Shown here: positions 7,749 to 16,373 of the stretch, piece after piece
Layout of the letters: the number at the start of each line of letters is the position of its first letter
How positions within the stretch are numbered: position 1 is the first letter of the stretch
NCBI GenBank assembly: GCA_023461275.1
Contig: JAEYMI010000052.1
Span: forward strand, 32,797-96,796
DNA length: 64,000 nucleotides
Direction: 5' to 3'
From: Actinomycetes bacterium
Lineage (GTDB): Bacteria > Actinomycetota > Actinomycetes > Mycobacteriales > Mycobacteriaceae
Notes under the pieces: generated by a model
What the model was told of the DNA's origin: nothing
The model's database searches: none
Seen by the model: only the letters and a program-made list of their open reading frames with translations
Translations under genes and position numbers: made by a program

Positions 7749-8533
7749 TCGCAGCATCATCGAGCCGTACACAACCCGCATATCGCCCCGTCGGACTCCC
7801 GGCGAGGAACACCCTCGGCGTCATTCTGTCGATCATCATGCTGGTATCCGTCGGATGTTCGGCGAACTCCGACCAGCCGCCGGCGAGCGTCGATGACGAC
7901 GGGTACCCGGTCACCGAGATGTCGTTTCGGTCGATGCCCGACGGTCCGCCGCCGGCAACGTTCGGGACCGGGCCGGCGACGCTGAACACAGCTCCCTTCC
8001 GGGATGCCGGTGCCGCCTTGCGCGTGCACGGCGGGTTGCTCACCAACTCCCCTGCAGGGCCGACCGGCACGGCCGGCTACTACACCTCGGCCAACCTCGG
8101 CGGTCCGGTCCGTCGCATCGGGGCCAGATGGGTGTTCCTGCCCCGCGGAACCAACGGCACCGACGGCGCGATGGCTTTGGTGGTGTCGCAGAAGGCATTT
8201 GACAAGCCGTTCCCGCTGCACCTGGTGATCACCCCACAGAACTGGTGGTTCGGGGTGTGGCCCCCGGCCGACGCCCCAGGCTCCAAGCTGGAGATCGTCG
8301 GCGGCGGTCCGTTCGCCACCCCGCTGCGCATCGACTCAGGCACCGAACACACCGTGGACGTCACGCTGTCCGGTCAACGCGCCACCATCGTGCTCCCGGA
8401 CGGCTCGGTGAAGTACGTACGTGACGCCAGGATCGCCGAATGGGCCGGTCCCTACGCAACATTCGAGGTCTACGCGGGCAAGGGATCCGATGACGTCGGC
8501 GTGGGTTTCTCGAAGATATGGGCGGGCGCCTGA
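7745..8533 (+). CDS. Hypothetical lipoprotein, EPS-island family A
   Basis: A 262-residue predicted lipoprotein with a hydrophobic stretch ending LVSVGCSA (lipidated Cys38). I do not recognise a named family. The body is beta-rich, with segments MSFRSMPDGPPPATFGTG, ARWVFLPRGTNGTDGAMAL, LHLVITPQNWWFGVW and a closing ATFEVYAGKG, suggesting a concanavalin-like or jelly-roll sandwich that may bind sugar. A clear paralogue at 32420-33223 shares these segments, so the protein belongs to the EPS module set. It overlaps its neighbours at both ends: GTGA at the start, and the stop lies inside the next gene. Confidence 0.75.
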   Translation: MIAASSSRTQPAYRPVGLPARNTLGVILSIIMLVSVGCSANSDQPPASVDDDGYPVTEMSFRSMPDGPPPATFGTGPATLNTAPFRDAGAALRVHGGLLTNSPAGPTGTAGYYTSANLGGPVRRIGARWVFLPRGTNGTDGAMALVVSQKAFDKPFPLHLVITPQNWWFGVWPPADAPGSKLEIVGGGPFATPLRIDSGTEHTVDVTLSGQRATIVLPDGSVKYVRDARIAEWAGPYATFEVYAGKGSDDVGVGFSKIWAGA

Positions 8534-9735
8534 TTTCCATGCGGCCCGCCGGCGTCATTGCCCTTCTGACCGCGGTCCTGGTAACAGGCGCGGCATGCTC
8601 TTCGGAGCCGTCGACGCCGGCACCGGCTCTGGGGCCGACGCAGACCGTGACCGCGCCGATGTCCTATCCGCGTGTGCTGCCGACCGACGCCATCACCGTC
8701 ACCGCCTTCGGTGCTCGTCCCGACGACGACGCCGACGACACCACCGCCATCCAGGCCGCATTCGACGCCGTCCCGGCGTCCGGCGGTGCCGTCTTCATCC
8801 CTGCCGGACGATATCGGTTGTCGCGCACTGTCACCGCACACCGATCGACCACCGTGCTCGGCATCCGTGGGCTCGACGGATCCGGTTCGCGGCTCGAGGT
8901 CGACCCGACGGTGCGGGTAGGGATGATCCTCGACGGCGACGCGTCGGCGCTCGACAGCGTCGAGGTCGATGCCGCGATCGCGTCGAAGGCCGCCGACTCC
9001 CCTATCGAGCCGGTGGCCGGGCAGGTCGGCGTGCGTGTCAACGGATGGTTTTCCCAGGTCCGCAACTCCAGAATTCTGGGGTTCGACACCAACCTCGTGC
9101 TCGCGGCGGGCTTCTACTCCGTCATCGATTCGTCCCTGCGGGCCTTCGGCAGTTCGGCGATCACCGTTGACATCGCCGCCGCACGAGGTGACGCCGGTGA
9201 CGGGACCATTTCCGGAAATACTCTGGAACGCAACCTCCTTCGACGTCCCGGCGGGTCGGCGATCACCTGGCTCGCGGGCGGCGGAATGCGCCTGGTCAAC
9301 AACAAGATCAATGGCGAGCGAACGCTGGCGGACGGAGTGTCGATGATCCCACGCCGCGGAGTGAAAACCGGGGTGATGGTGTTGTCGGACAACAGCATCG
9401 AGAACTTCACCGACGCCGGAATCCGCATCCGGGACGACGTCGACGGGATCACCAACGGATTGGTCATCGCCAATAATCAGATCGCGGGCCGCAATGAACC
9501 GCTCCGCACCACCGGAATCGTCGTCGATTCCGGTGTCGACGGACTCGCCATCACCGGGAACTCGGTGATGTACACCCACGACGGCATCGTCATCGACGAT
9601 GTCCGATCGGCCACCGTTGCCGGCAACGTGATCACCAACGTCGCCGACACCGGCATCCGCGTCGGCGCCCGCTCCGGGCACGTCGCCATTCCGCAACAGA
9701 CCATCGACGCGGGACGGACGCCGGTACAGCGTTGA
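8518..9735 (+). CDS. Lipoprotein with right-handed beta-helix (pectate-lyase-like)
   Basis: A 405-residue surface lipoprotein. The signal peptide ends VLVTGAACSS (lipidated Cys27 from the first ATG). The next segment, ITVTAFGARPDDDADDTTA followed by FIPAGRYRLS, is the hallmark of the Pectate_lyase_3/GH28-type beta-helix. The remainder is a run of parallel beta-helix turns with repeated NxI/NxV rungs. It is likely an EPS lyase or glycosidase that trims or cuts the polymer outside the cell. An alternative start is ATG 8539, which would give a more usual signal peptide. It overlaps the preceding gene by 16 bases. Confidence 0.82.
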   Translation: MGGRLISMRPAGVIALLTAVLVTGAACSSEPSTPAPALGPTQTVTAPMSYPRVLPTDAITVTAFGARPDDDADDTTAIQAAFDAVPASGGAVFIPAGRYRLSRTVTAHRSTTVLGIRGLDGSGSRLEVDPTVRVGMILDGDASALDSVEVDAAIASKAADSPIEPVAGQVGVRVNGWFSQVRNSRILGFDTNLVLAAGFYSVIDSSLRAFGSSAITVDIAAARGDAGDGTISGNTLERNLLRRPGGSAITWLAGGGMRLVNNKINGERTLADGVSMIPRRGVKTGVMVLSDNSIENFTDAGIRIRDDVDGITNGLVIANNQIAGRNEPLRTTGIVVDSGVDGLAITGNSVMYTHDGIVIDDVRSATVAGNVITNVADTGIRVGARSGHVAIPQQTIDAGRTPVQR

Positions 9736-9911
9736 TCGGGCGTTGAGCCCGGCGGGTCGCTCTCCGGCCCGCCCCGTATCGAGCACCGCACGTCATTCAT
9801 TTGTGCGCAGGAGGAATTACCACCGGGCTGGGATTATCAACGGGCAGACAATAACCCGCTGTGTTAACGTAAATTTGCACATCACCATAACACTGTTGCA
9901 TTGGGAGAGAA

Positions 9912-10646
9912 ATGCGCACAATGCCCGGATCGCTCCTCGCCAAGATCGTCGCGGGCTGCGCCTTGCTCGCCGTCACCGCCGTCTGCATTTTTCTGGCAGT
10001 CCGCATGGACAACGGGAAGTTGAACAATTCGTCGGAAGCAGCGCCTGCGCCACGGGCAGTGGTGAATGGTGATGTCATCGGCGATTCCCTGGTTTCCGGA
10101 ACCCCATTCGGCGGCACCGGGGATGCCAATTGGAGCCACCTCGTCTCGCAGCAGATGCGTGCGCAGGGCATCGCGTTGGACCTGACCTCCCGCGGCGAGG
10201 TGGGTGCCGGCTTCGTGCGCCGGTCACCCACCGGCGAGACCTTCGCCGAACAGGTCAACCGAATCCACCAGGACTCCGATGTCGTCATCGTGCTGGGCAG
10301 CCGAAATGATGACGTGGCACTCGATTCCCTCGGAGGTGCAGCCGATTCCACGTTGGCCGCGATTCACCACGCAGCACCCCAGGCCAAGGTCATCGTGGTC
10401 GGCGCCATCCCCGGCACCGTGCCCACACCCGAGGTGACTGCCATCAACCGCACGTTGCACACCTCTGCGGGCACTCACGGTGCCACCTACGTCGATTCGA
10501 GCCAATGGCTCAAAGATCCGGCAACCGTCGTACAGCCCGGGAATAATCCCACTGATCTCGCCCACACCGAGTTGGCCAGGAACCTTTTCCCAGCGATTCT
10601 CGCGGCCACCGGATCACACCGAGCTGCCACCGCTGCACTTAATTGA
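9912..10646 (+). CDS. Membrane-anchored SGNH hydrolase, module 1
   Basis: A 244-residue protein with one N-terminal membrane anchor (about residues 7-32) and an extracytoplasmic SGNH/GDSL domain. The block I serine is in IGDSL (Ser59), block III is GSRND (Asn132) and block V is DLAH (Asp215, His218). Such enzymes in EPS loci remove or transfer acetyl groups on the polymer. A GGGAGAG site precedes the ATG. The paralogue at 48273-49040 in module 3 has the same blocks. The upstream 176 bases contain an AT-rich stretch at about 9835-9900 that is a likely promoter. Confidence 0.85.
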   Translation: MRTMPGSLLAKIVAGCALLAVTAVCIFLAVRMDNGKLNNSSEAAPAPRAVVNGDVIGDSLVSGTPFGGTGDANWSHLVSQQMRAQGIALDLTSRGEVGAGFVRRSPTGETFAEQVNRIHQDSDVVIVLGSRNDDVALDSLGGAADSTLAAIHHAAPQAKVIVVGAIPGTVPTPEVTAINRTLHTSAGTHGATYVDSSQWLKDPATVVQPGNNPTDLAHTELARNLFPAILAATGSHRAATAALN

Positions 10647-10696
10647 GTTCTAATCGCCTAGTGCGCCCATTGCAACTATTCGCTATCATTATGTAG

Positions 10697-11545
10697 ATGA
10701 ATGATATAACAAATTCGGACTTTCCCGACCATACTTCATGGCACATCAAACGGCGATCGTTTATCGCCGGTACGGCAGGGCTTGCCGCATCCATCGGAAT
10801 AGGGGCCGGGTCGTTTCTGAATAGCCCCCGAGCCGAGGCGCTCACACTGACTTTTGTCGACGATTTCACCGGCGCCGCCGGCAGCAAACCGAACCCCCGG
10901 GTCTGGGCCGCCCGACAGGGCTCAACCGGCTACTTTCCATCGGCGGTCTACCTGGACAGCGCGGCTACGGCCTTCGTCGACGGAAACTCTAATCTCGTTC
11001 TGCGCGCGATGAAGTGCACCGCTCCACCGCCGTGGTGGCCGTCGGCTCAGTACCAGGCCGCCTGGCTGACGACGAAGGCCTCGTTCTCCTCCGGGATCAA
11101 CTCCGTCTGGGAGGCGCGGATCAAGTTCGATCCCACCAAAGGCGTGTGGCCCTGTTTCTGGCTGATGGGTGTCAACAAGGATTGGCCGGAGTGCGGTGAA
11201 GTGGACATCATCGAGTTGTTCAGCACCCTGGGCGCAGGCAGCACCGTTCACGCGCCGATACCCGGGAAGCGAGACACGATCAAGGCACAGAAGAACGTCG
11301 CCTTCGACGACCAGTGGCACACCTGGCGATTGCAGTGGGACGACTCGGGTTTCAAGTTCTGGCAGGACTACACCTACGGCAAGGCTCCGTACTTCACCGT
11401 TGCGACCGACTCGCTCGACAACTGGCCGTTCTCCGACAGCAATCCGCTCTACATCATCCTCAACACCAATGTGGTCGGCGATCTCGACGCGGCCAAACTG
11501 CCCTGCGACATGCTCGTCGACTGGGTGCGGGTGGGTCGGATCTAG
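10697..11545 (+). CDS. Tat-exported GH16 family glycoside hydrolase
   Basis: A 282-residue enzyme with a twin-arginine signal (IKRRSFIAG, Arg19-Arg20) and likely cleavage after AEA at residue 48. The GH16 active site is EVDIIE (nucleophile Glu168, Asp170, acid/base Glu173), flanked by PCFWLMG and WPECG. GH16 enzymes cut beta-1,3/1,4 glucans, galactans and related polymers, so it is a candidate depolymerase for EPS release or remodelling. It converges on the minus-strand glycosyltransferase gene, with an 18-base gap. Confidence 0.9.
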   Translation: MNDITNSDFPDHTSWHIKRRSFIAGTAGLAASIGIGAGSFLNSPRAEALTLTFVDDFTGAAGSKPNPRVWAARQGSTGYFPSAVYLDSAATAFVDGNSNLVLRAMKCTAPPPWWPSAQYQAAWLTTKASFSSGINSVWEARIKFDPTKGVWPCFWLMGVNKDWPECGEVDIIELFSTLGAGSTVHAPIPGKRDTIKAQKNVAFDDQWHTWRLQWDDSGFKFWQDYTYGKAPYFTVATDSLDNWPFSDSNPLYIILNTNVVGDLDAAKLPCDMLVDWVRVGRI

Positions 11546-11563
11546 CCGCTGGTGCTCCGACAC

Positions 11564-12703
11564 CTACCCTGAAAGACTTGCGACAGAATAACATTCGCCG
11601 AGTTGGCGGCCGATCGCCGCCATGGAGAACTCTCTGCTCACGCCTTCACGCCCACGTCGGCCCATCTCCTCGGCGGCACGTGGATCGTCGAGCAACGCCC
11701 GGATCGCGTCCGCCAGTGCGGCCGGGGTCGCGTCATCCACCACAAGTCCGCACCGGTTGCGCTCCACGAACGGGGCCAGCCCGCAATCACGCATGACGAT
11801 CACCGGCACGCCGGTCGAGCACGCCTCCACCACCGACATCCCGAACGGCTCGTCCTCGGCGGGCAAGACATAAACGTCAGCCACCGCAAGACGATCGAGA
11901 ACCTCGGCCGCGGCAACGGCCGGCTCCCGGGCAAGGTCGGTCGCATCGCCGCCATTCGCGACGAACTCCTCGACCACCAAATCCACCTCCGCACCGGCAC
12001 CCTCGTCCGGTCCGACAACCCGGAATCGCGCGGAGACCTCGTCGTTGAGCAGCACAGCCGCCGCCTGAGCGAACAATTCCGGCCGCTTGCGCCGGTGGAG
12101 CCGCGCGAGGAACAGCACCTCTGGTTTGTCCGGCACCACAGTCAGATTCCGAACGATCGAGGTATCGGGCACGCCGTTGGGCACCACCATCGCCTTGGCG
12201 TCCGGACTCAGCTGACGCACCCGGCGAACCTCTTCGTCGTTCAGACACAGCACACGAGTCGCCGTGGACAGCAAACGCGCGGTCACGAACCGGTCGAAGA
12301 ACCGGACTGCCGCTGATCTCTTCGGCACCACCATTCCGTGGCACTGAACCACGAAGTCGGTCCTTCCGATCAGTGCCACCACCGCCGACGGTAGCGTCAC
12401 CAGATCCCTCGACATGTGGATGTGGACCGCGTCGAACGTGCCGATGTTGCGGATCACCCACCACCACAACGCGATCGACCACGTTCCGGCGTACCCGACG
12501 CGTGGAATGCGCCGACGCCGGAACAAAGTGACCGGCACCCGCTCAAACGAGCGGCTTCCCGGTCCGAGTCCCTCCTCGGTGGCGATCAACGTAACCTCGT
12601 TGCCCAGCCGTGCCAGTTCTCGGGCCTGGTTGACGGCGACCCTGGTCGGCCCGCCGTATCCCCCGTCGGCTGCGACCACCGCGACAATGTGCAGGACTCT
12701 CAT
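11564..12703 (-). CDS. GT4 family glycosyltransferase, module 1
   Basis: A 379-residue GT-B fold enzyme. The N-terminal domain has GGYGGPTRVAVNQ and the HIHMSRD segment. The linker has VPNGVP. The C-terminal domain carries LARLHRRKRPE (donor-binding Arg/Lys) and an intact EX7E motif in DEPFGMSVVEA. It adds one sugar of the EPS repeat unit on the cytoplasmic face of the membrane. Close relatives are at 33220-34377 and 55237-56391. It lies 13 bases downstream of the Wzz-like gene and shares its transcript. Confidence 0.88.
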   Translation of the reverse strand: MRVLHIVAVVAADGGYGGPTRVAVNQARELARLGNEVTLIATEEGLGPGSRSFERVPVTLFRRRRIPRVGYAGTWSIALWWWVIRNIGTFDAVHIHMSRDLVTLPSAVVALIGRTDFVVQCHGMVVPKRSAAVRFFDRFVTARLLSTATRVLCLNDEEVRRVRQLSPDAKAMVVPNGVPDTSIVRNLTVVPDKPEVLFLARLHRRKRPELFAQAAAVLLNDEVSARFRVVGPDEGAGAEVDLVVEEFVANGGDATDLAREPAVAAAEVLDRLAVADVYVLPAEDEPFGMSVVEACSTGVPVIVMRDCGLAPFVERNRCGLVVDDATPAALADAIRALLDDPRAAEEMGRRGREGVSREFSMAAIGRQLGECYSVASLSG

Positions 12704-12716
12704 CGCGCTGCGCCTC

Positions 12717-14087
12717 TCACCGCGACCGATCGGGGGTCACCAAATCGGCCTTGTCGGAGTGCGATTCGTCGATCTCGGTCGCGTCATGGTCGATCGCGCT
12801 GTCGACGACTGATCCGGCGGCCGCCTTCGCCTTCTGCTCGGTGTCCACCTCATCGTCGACGACGTCCTCCGCGCCAGAAGGCTTCTTGGCGACGTCGGCC
12901 AACACGTAGCGGACCGTCCGAAACCGTGCGGTGTCAGTCTGTTCCACCGCGGCAGCAAGAGACGCCGGCCGATCTTTGCGTCGAGCGACGATGACGATCA
13001 CAGAGTCGAACACGGCCGCGAGTTCTGCAGTGAAGATCGTCGAGCCGGGCGCACCCGCCGCGTCCACTACCGGCGGTCCGGCAACCAGCACGAAGTCGTT
13101 GTCCGCGACTCGATCCGATACCGCGTCGGCAAGATCGGTGAGTCCGGACACCCTGGTGTTCAACGTGTTCCATGAGATCGACGGTCCCGATGAACTACCT
13201 TCGGCGCCAACACCTCCGACGACAACGGCCCGCGCTTCACCGGAGATCAGGCGGTCCGCCAAGCCCGTTCCGAACACCGGCACGGCGGCCGAACCCTTAT
13301 CGGTCAGCGAAGCGATCAGTACCCGCTGAGGCCCGCTCTTGCGGAAGTCCTGCACGAGGTCGGCGATCACCGGCTCGAGCGCAAGATCCTCGGTATCCGA
13401 GCCGATCGCGAGTTCGGCGCTCGGGCCGAACCCGACGACCGCCGCAAGGTCGTCGGCGTCGCGCACTCGTCGGTTGAGCCGCTCGAAGATCAACGCCAGC
13501 AGGACACCGAGAACACCGCCGGCCAACGCCGCGAGCAACACCGTCACCAGAGTCTTCGGCATCACCGGGCTCGAGTCGACTGTGGCAGGCGTGACGACCG
13601 ACAACTGCGTCGTCGGTTGCCGGCCACCGGACGGAACCTCCAGTCGTGCAACAGAATCGGTCAACGAGTCGGCGACGGCATCGGCGAGTCGCACCGCAGT
13701 TGCCTTGTCAGTGTTCTGTGCGGTGATCTGAATGATCGTGGTGCCGGGCACCGTGGACGCGGCGACGTTCGACCGGAGCGTGTCCAGTCCCTCGTCGAGT
13801 CCGGACGCCTCACGCGCCGGAATCAATACCGCGTCGGAGTAGACCATCTTCGCGTAGGACGACACCCGCTCCTCGGAGCCCTTGGTGTTGTCGTAAGTGG
13901 TCGACGGCATCTCACTGCTGCCCGACGTCGCGTACAGCGTCGTCTCGGCCTGGTAGACCGGGGTTCTGGTCAGGCAGTAGATCAACGCAATACCGGCACC
14001 GAGGGCGATCATTCCGATAACGAATAACCACGCCCTGGCGATCGTCAGCGCCGCATTCCTAGCTCCGAACACACGCATGTCACTCAT
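12717..14087 (-). CDS. Wzz-like polysaccharide co-polymerase with degenerate kinase-like domain
   Basis: A 456-residue protein with TM1 at about 18-40, an extracytoplasmic Wzz domain, TM2 at about 178-200, and a long cytoplasmic part resembling the ATPase domain of bacterial tyrosine kinases. The P-loop position reads LIASLTDKGSAAVPVFG (about 257-273) rather than a GEGKS/T loop, and the tyrosine-rich tail is missing, so kinase activity is unlikely. Its probable job is controlling chain length of the module 1 polymer. The C-terminal tail is acidic. The start follows a GGGAGACAGGAA site. It is transcribed divergently from the polymerase gene. Confidence 0.83.
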   Translation of the reverse strand: MSDMRVFGARNAALTIARAWLFVIGMIALGAGIALIYCLTRTPVYQAETTLYATSGSSEMPSTTYDNTKGSEERVSSYAKMVYSDAVLIPAREASGLDEGLDTLRSNVAASTVPGTTIIQITAQNTDKATAVRLADAVADSLTDSVARLEVPSGGRQPTTQLSVVTPATVDSSPVMPKTLVTVLLAALAGGVLGVLLALIFERLNRRVRDADDLAAVVGFGPSAELAIGSDTEDLALEPVIADLVQDFRKSGPQRVLIASLTDKGSAAVPVFGTGLADRLISGEARAVVVGGVGAEGSSSGPSISWNTLNTRVSGLTDLADAVSDRVADNDFVLVAGPPVVDAAGAPGSTIFTAELAAVFDSVIVIVARRKDRPASLAAAVEQTDTARFRTVRYVLADVAKKPSGAEDVVDDEVDTEQKAKAAAGSVVDSAIDHDATEIDESHSDKADLVTPDRSR

Positions 14088-14193
14088 TTCCTGTCTCCCT
14101 GGACGGGGGGTTCAGTCCGACATTCGATCCCGACGATCGCACACCATTGAGCACGAGCACTTAATACACGGTACAGTCTAGTGAACCACTTCG

Positions 14194-14210
14194 CTATCCG
14201 AACGGGATAG
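14194..14210. promoter_or_regulatory. Short palindrome in divergent wzz-wzy promoter region
   Basis: CTATCC at 14194-14199 and GGATAG at 14205-14210 form an inverted repeat with a 5-base centre, in the 149-base gap between the leftward Wzz-like gene and the rightward polymerase gene. Its place in a divergent promoter makes it a candidate operator. There is no other support. Confidence 0.35.
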
Positions 14211-14236
14211 TCGTCATCACTCAAGAAGGATCAACA

Positions 14237-15622
14237 ATGACCATCTTGATCGGAACCGGATCCAACGGACGCGGGAAATTTGTCCATTATGTGAACATGA
14301 CAACCATCTGGTCCAATCTGATGATTGTCGCGATGATTGGGGCCGCGGTCTGCAGTACGTGGGGAATTCTGCATATCAGCATCCTGCAGATCGCTGACAT
14401 CTTCCTCGTCGGAGCGGCAGCCTTGGCCTTGGGGCTCTTCATCTTCTCCGGTTTGCGCTTCACGATTCCGTATTGGATCTTCGCGCCGCCCGCGGCACTC
14501 CTTGCCTGCAGCCTGATCCGCGTCATCAGCCCGGTCCCCGAGTTCTTCTACAGTGAGCGTTTCCAGCTCGCCATCTACAAGCCCGGCAGTCTTGTCAAGG
14601 CGTCTTTCTGGCTGCTGGCGATCCTCGTCATCCCGCTGTGCGTGATGGCGTGCGCGGCCATCAACAAGCGCTCACCATCCTGGATCGCTTACGGATTCCT
14701 TGTCGGAGTGTGCATTTCGGCGTCGGTTGGTATCAGCGACTTCCTCGGATTCACCCACGTCGCGGCGTCTTACGGTTATCAGACCATCACCATGCGCCAG
14801 GCCGGCCTGACAGCGCATCCCAACACTCTCGGGTTCGTCTCGATCATTTCGGTACCCATAGCGATCCATCTACTCGCCTCCGAATCGGCCCGCGTGAAAT
14901 GGTTGTCGACGTTAGCCGTCGCCCTACTCTGCGGCGGCGTCGTGGTATCCGGCTCCCGCGCCGCGCAGGTGCTATTCATTCCCGTGGTGATCGCGTCGAT
15001 CATTGTCACTCCGGCTCCGGTTAGGGCAGCGGTCAGAAATTGGATCGCAATGCTGATGGCCGGCGGGTTGATCGCAGGTGTCATCGCCTTGTTTACCGTG
15101 ATTCCAGAATCAACCAGAGACCAACTCCTGCGATTCGGTAGCAACAACTCGAACGCTGCCGACAGCGATTCTGAACGGGGAATCCTGGCGAGCCAGGCAC
15201 TGAACGACTTCTTTCACTTCCCGGTCGCCGGAATCGGCATCAAACACATCGCAGACGCACACAGTGTTTACCTGCAGTTGATTTCTTCTGGTGGCCTTAT
15301 TCTCCTGTTCGCGATGCTGGTCTATTGGATCGGATGTATCCGAAATGGCATTGCCCTGACCCGCCTCGGAGTGACCATCGCTCCATTCCTGACCATCGGA
15401 GTCATCGCCTGGATGATGCTGGGAATCGTGGAGAACCCGATCAGCGATCGGTACCTGTACTACACCGTGGCCTGTATCGCCGGTCTGGCCAGCGCCCACC
15501 TCAAACCGATGACCACCTTGTCCACCCGGCGCTTGTCCACGGGGCGGGTGGCCACCGAACGTCAGCCGAGCGGCTCGTCGAGTATCGCGCCTTCCATCGT
15601 GACTCCTGATCGCTCGAAGTAG
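14237..15622 (+). CDS. Wzy-type O-antigen/EPS polymerase (O-antigen ligase family), module 1
   Basis: A 461-residue polytopic membrane protein with about 10-12 hydrophobic helices. The long extracytoplasmic loop near the C-terminal half contains RFGSNNSNAADSDSERGILA and IKHIADAHSVYLQLISSGG, the pattern of the Wzy_C domain. It polymerises lipid-linked repeat units after flipping. An AAGGATC site precedes the ATG. It is the only biosynthetic gene of module 1 on the plus strand, and its 3' end overlaps the convergent acyltransferase gene by 61 bases. Confidence 0.85.
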   Translation: MTILIGTGSNGRGKFVHYVNMTTIWSNLMIVAMIGAAVCSTWGILHISILQIADIFLVGAAALALGLFIFSGLRFTIPYWIFAPPAALLACSLIRVISPVPEFFYSERFQLAIYKPGSLVKASFWLLAILVIPLCVMACAAINKRSPSWIAYGFLVGVCISASVGISDFLGFTHVAASYGYQTITMRQAGLTAHPNTLGFVSIISVPIAIHLLASESARVKWLSTLAVALLCGGVVVSGSRAAQVLFIPVVIASIIVTPAPVRAAVRNWIAMLMAGGLIAGVIALFTVIPESTRDQLLRFGSNNSNAADSDSERGILASQALNDFFHFPVAGIGIKHIADAHSVYLQLISSGGLILLFAMLVYWIGCIRNGIALTRLGVTIAPFLTIGVIAWMMLGIVENPISDRYLYYTVACIAGLASAHLKPMTTLSTRRLSTGRVATERQPSGSSSIAPSIVTPDRSK

Positions 15623-16254
15623 TCACCCTTGGTGGCACGACGCCACTTGGCCGGCGATCCAGCGTAGAGACCGGATTCCAGCCTCTCGTTCTCCCGCCGT
15701 TTCAGAAGTGTGGCGTTGGCCGCGAGGACCGACTTCTCGGGTAGTGCGGAGCCCATCAGCATCACCGCACAGCTACCGATCAGGCTGTGGTGTCCGACCG
15801 ACACCATGCCGACTCTTTGCTTGTACTCGTCGAAGTCGGGTTGGTGGGTTTGGACGAAGCATCGTGTTCCGCCCAGGCATGCGTAGTCGCCGAGCCGCAC
15901 CAGACCCGACGCGTCGATGTAGCACCGGCCGCCGATGCGTGACCCGTAACCCATCTCGACGGTGCCCGCCGAGGGATCGACACCACGAAAGTCCGGATGT
16001 GCCGAGATCCAGTTGAACGACCCGATCATCGCCTGTTCTCCGACGCGCAGGAAGGTGAGGTCTCGGATCACATTGAATGGTCGAACTCTCGAATTTCGTT
16101 CCAGAACACAGTTTTTGACTCCGAGCACAATGTTTGGTCCGATACTCGCGGACGGGTCCACGTCGTGACCGAATCGTCGGAGCATCCGGTTCTTCATCGA
16201 CGATGCGGGAAGTGCCCACACCAATCCCTCGACCCCCGATCGAGCTCGTCCCAC
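15562..16254 (-). CDS. Left-handed beta-helix acyltransferase, module 1 (b)
   Basis: A hexapeptide-repeat acyltransferase of about 230 residues, related to those at 6990-7748 and 46384-47103 (shared KNRMLRRFG, GSFNWISAHP and GLYAGSPAKWRR). The frame is open to a TTG at 16377 overlapping the flippase stop, but that extension has no similarity to relatives. A GAGAGAGGTGG site stands directly before GTG 16254, so I place the start there. Likely acetylates the repeat unit. Last gene of the long operon that begins with the sugar-phosphate transferase. Confidence 0.82.
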   Translation of the reverse strand: MGRARSGVEGLVWALPASSMKNRMLRRFGHDVDPSASIGPNIVLGVKNCVLERNSRVRPFNVIRDLTFLRVGEQAMIGSFNWISAHPDFRGVDPSAGTVEMGYGSRIGGRCYIDASGLVRLGDYACLGGTRCFVQTHQPDFDEYKQRVGMVSVGHHSLIGSCAVMLMGSALPEKSVLAANATLLKRRENERLESGLYAGSPAKWRRATKGDYFERSGVTMEGAILDEPLG

Positions 16255-16373
16255 GCGTCCACCTCTCTCGTCTGATCCAGAGAACCGGACCGGGCCATCG
16301 ACCTTGTCCGAATACCAGAATTCTATCAGCCAGCACTCCGTAATACGTTGTGTGCGTACGGTTCTCCAATTTC

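Noticed and set aside
14126..14147. Possible fifth copy of the conserved element (GATCCCGACGATCGCACACC)
   Set aside because: It needs gaps to align, lies on the other strand, and has no promoter at the 250-bp distance.
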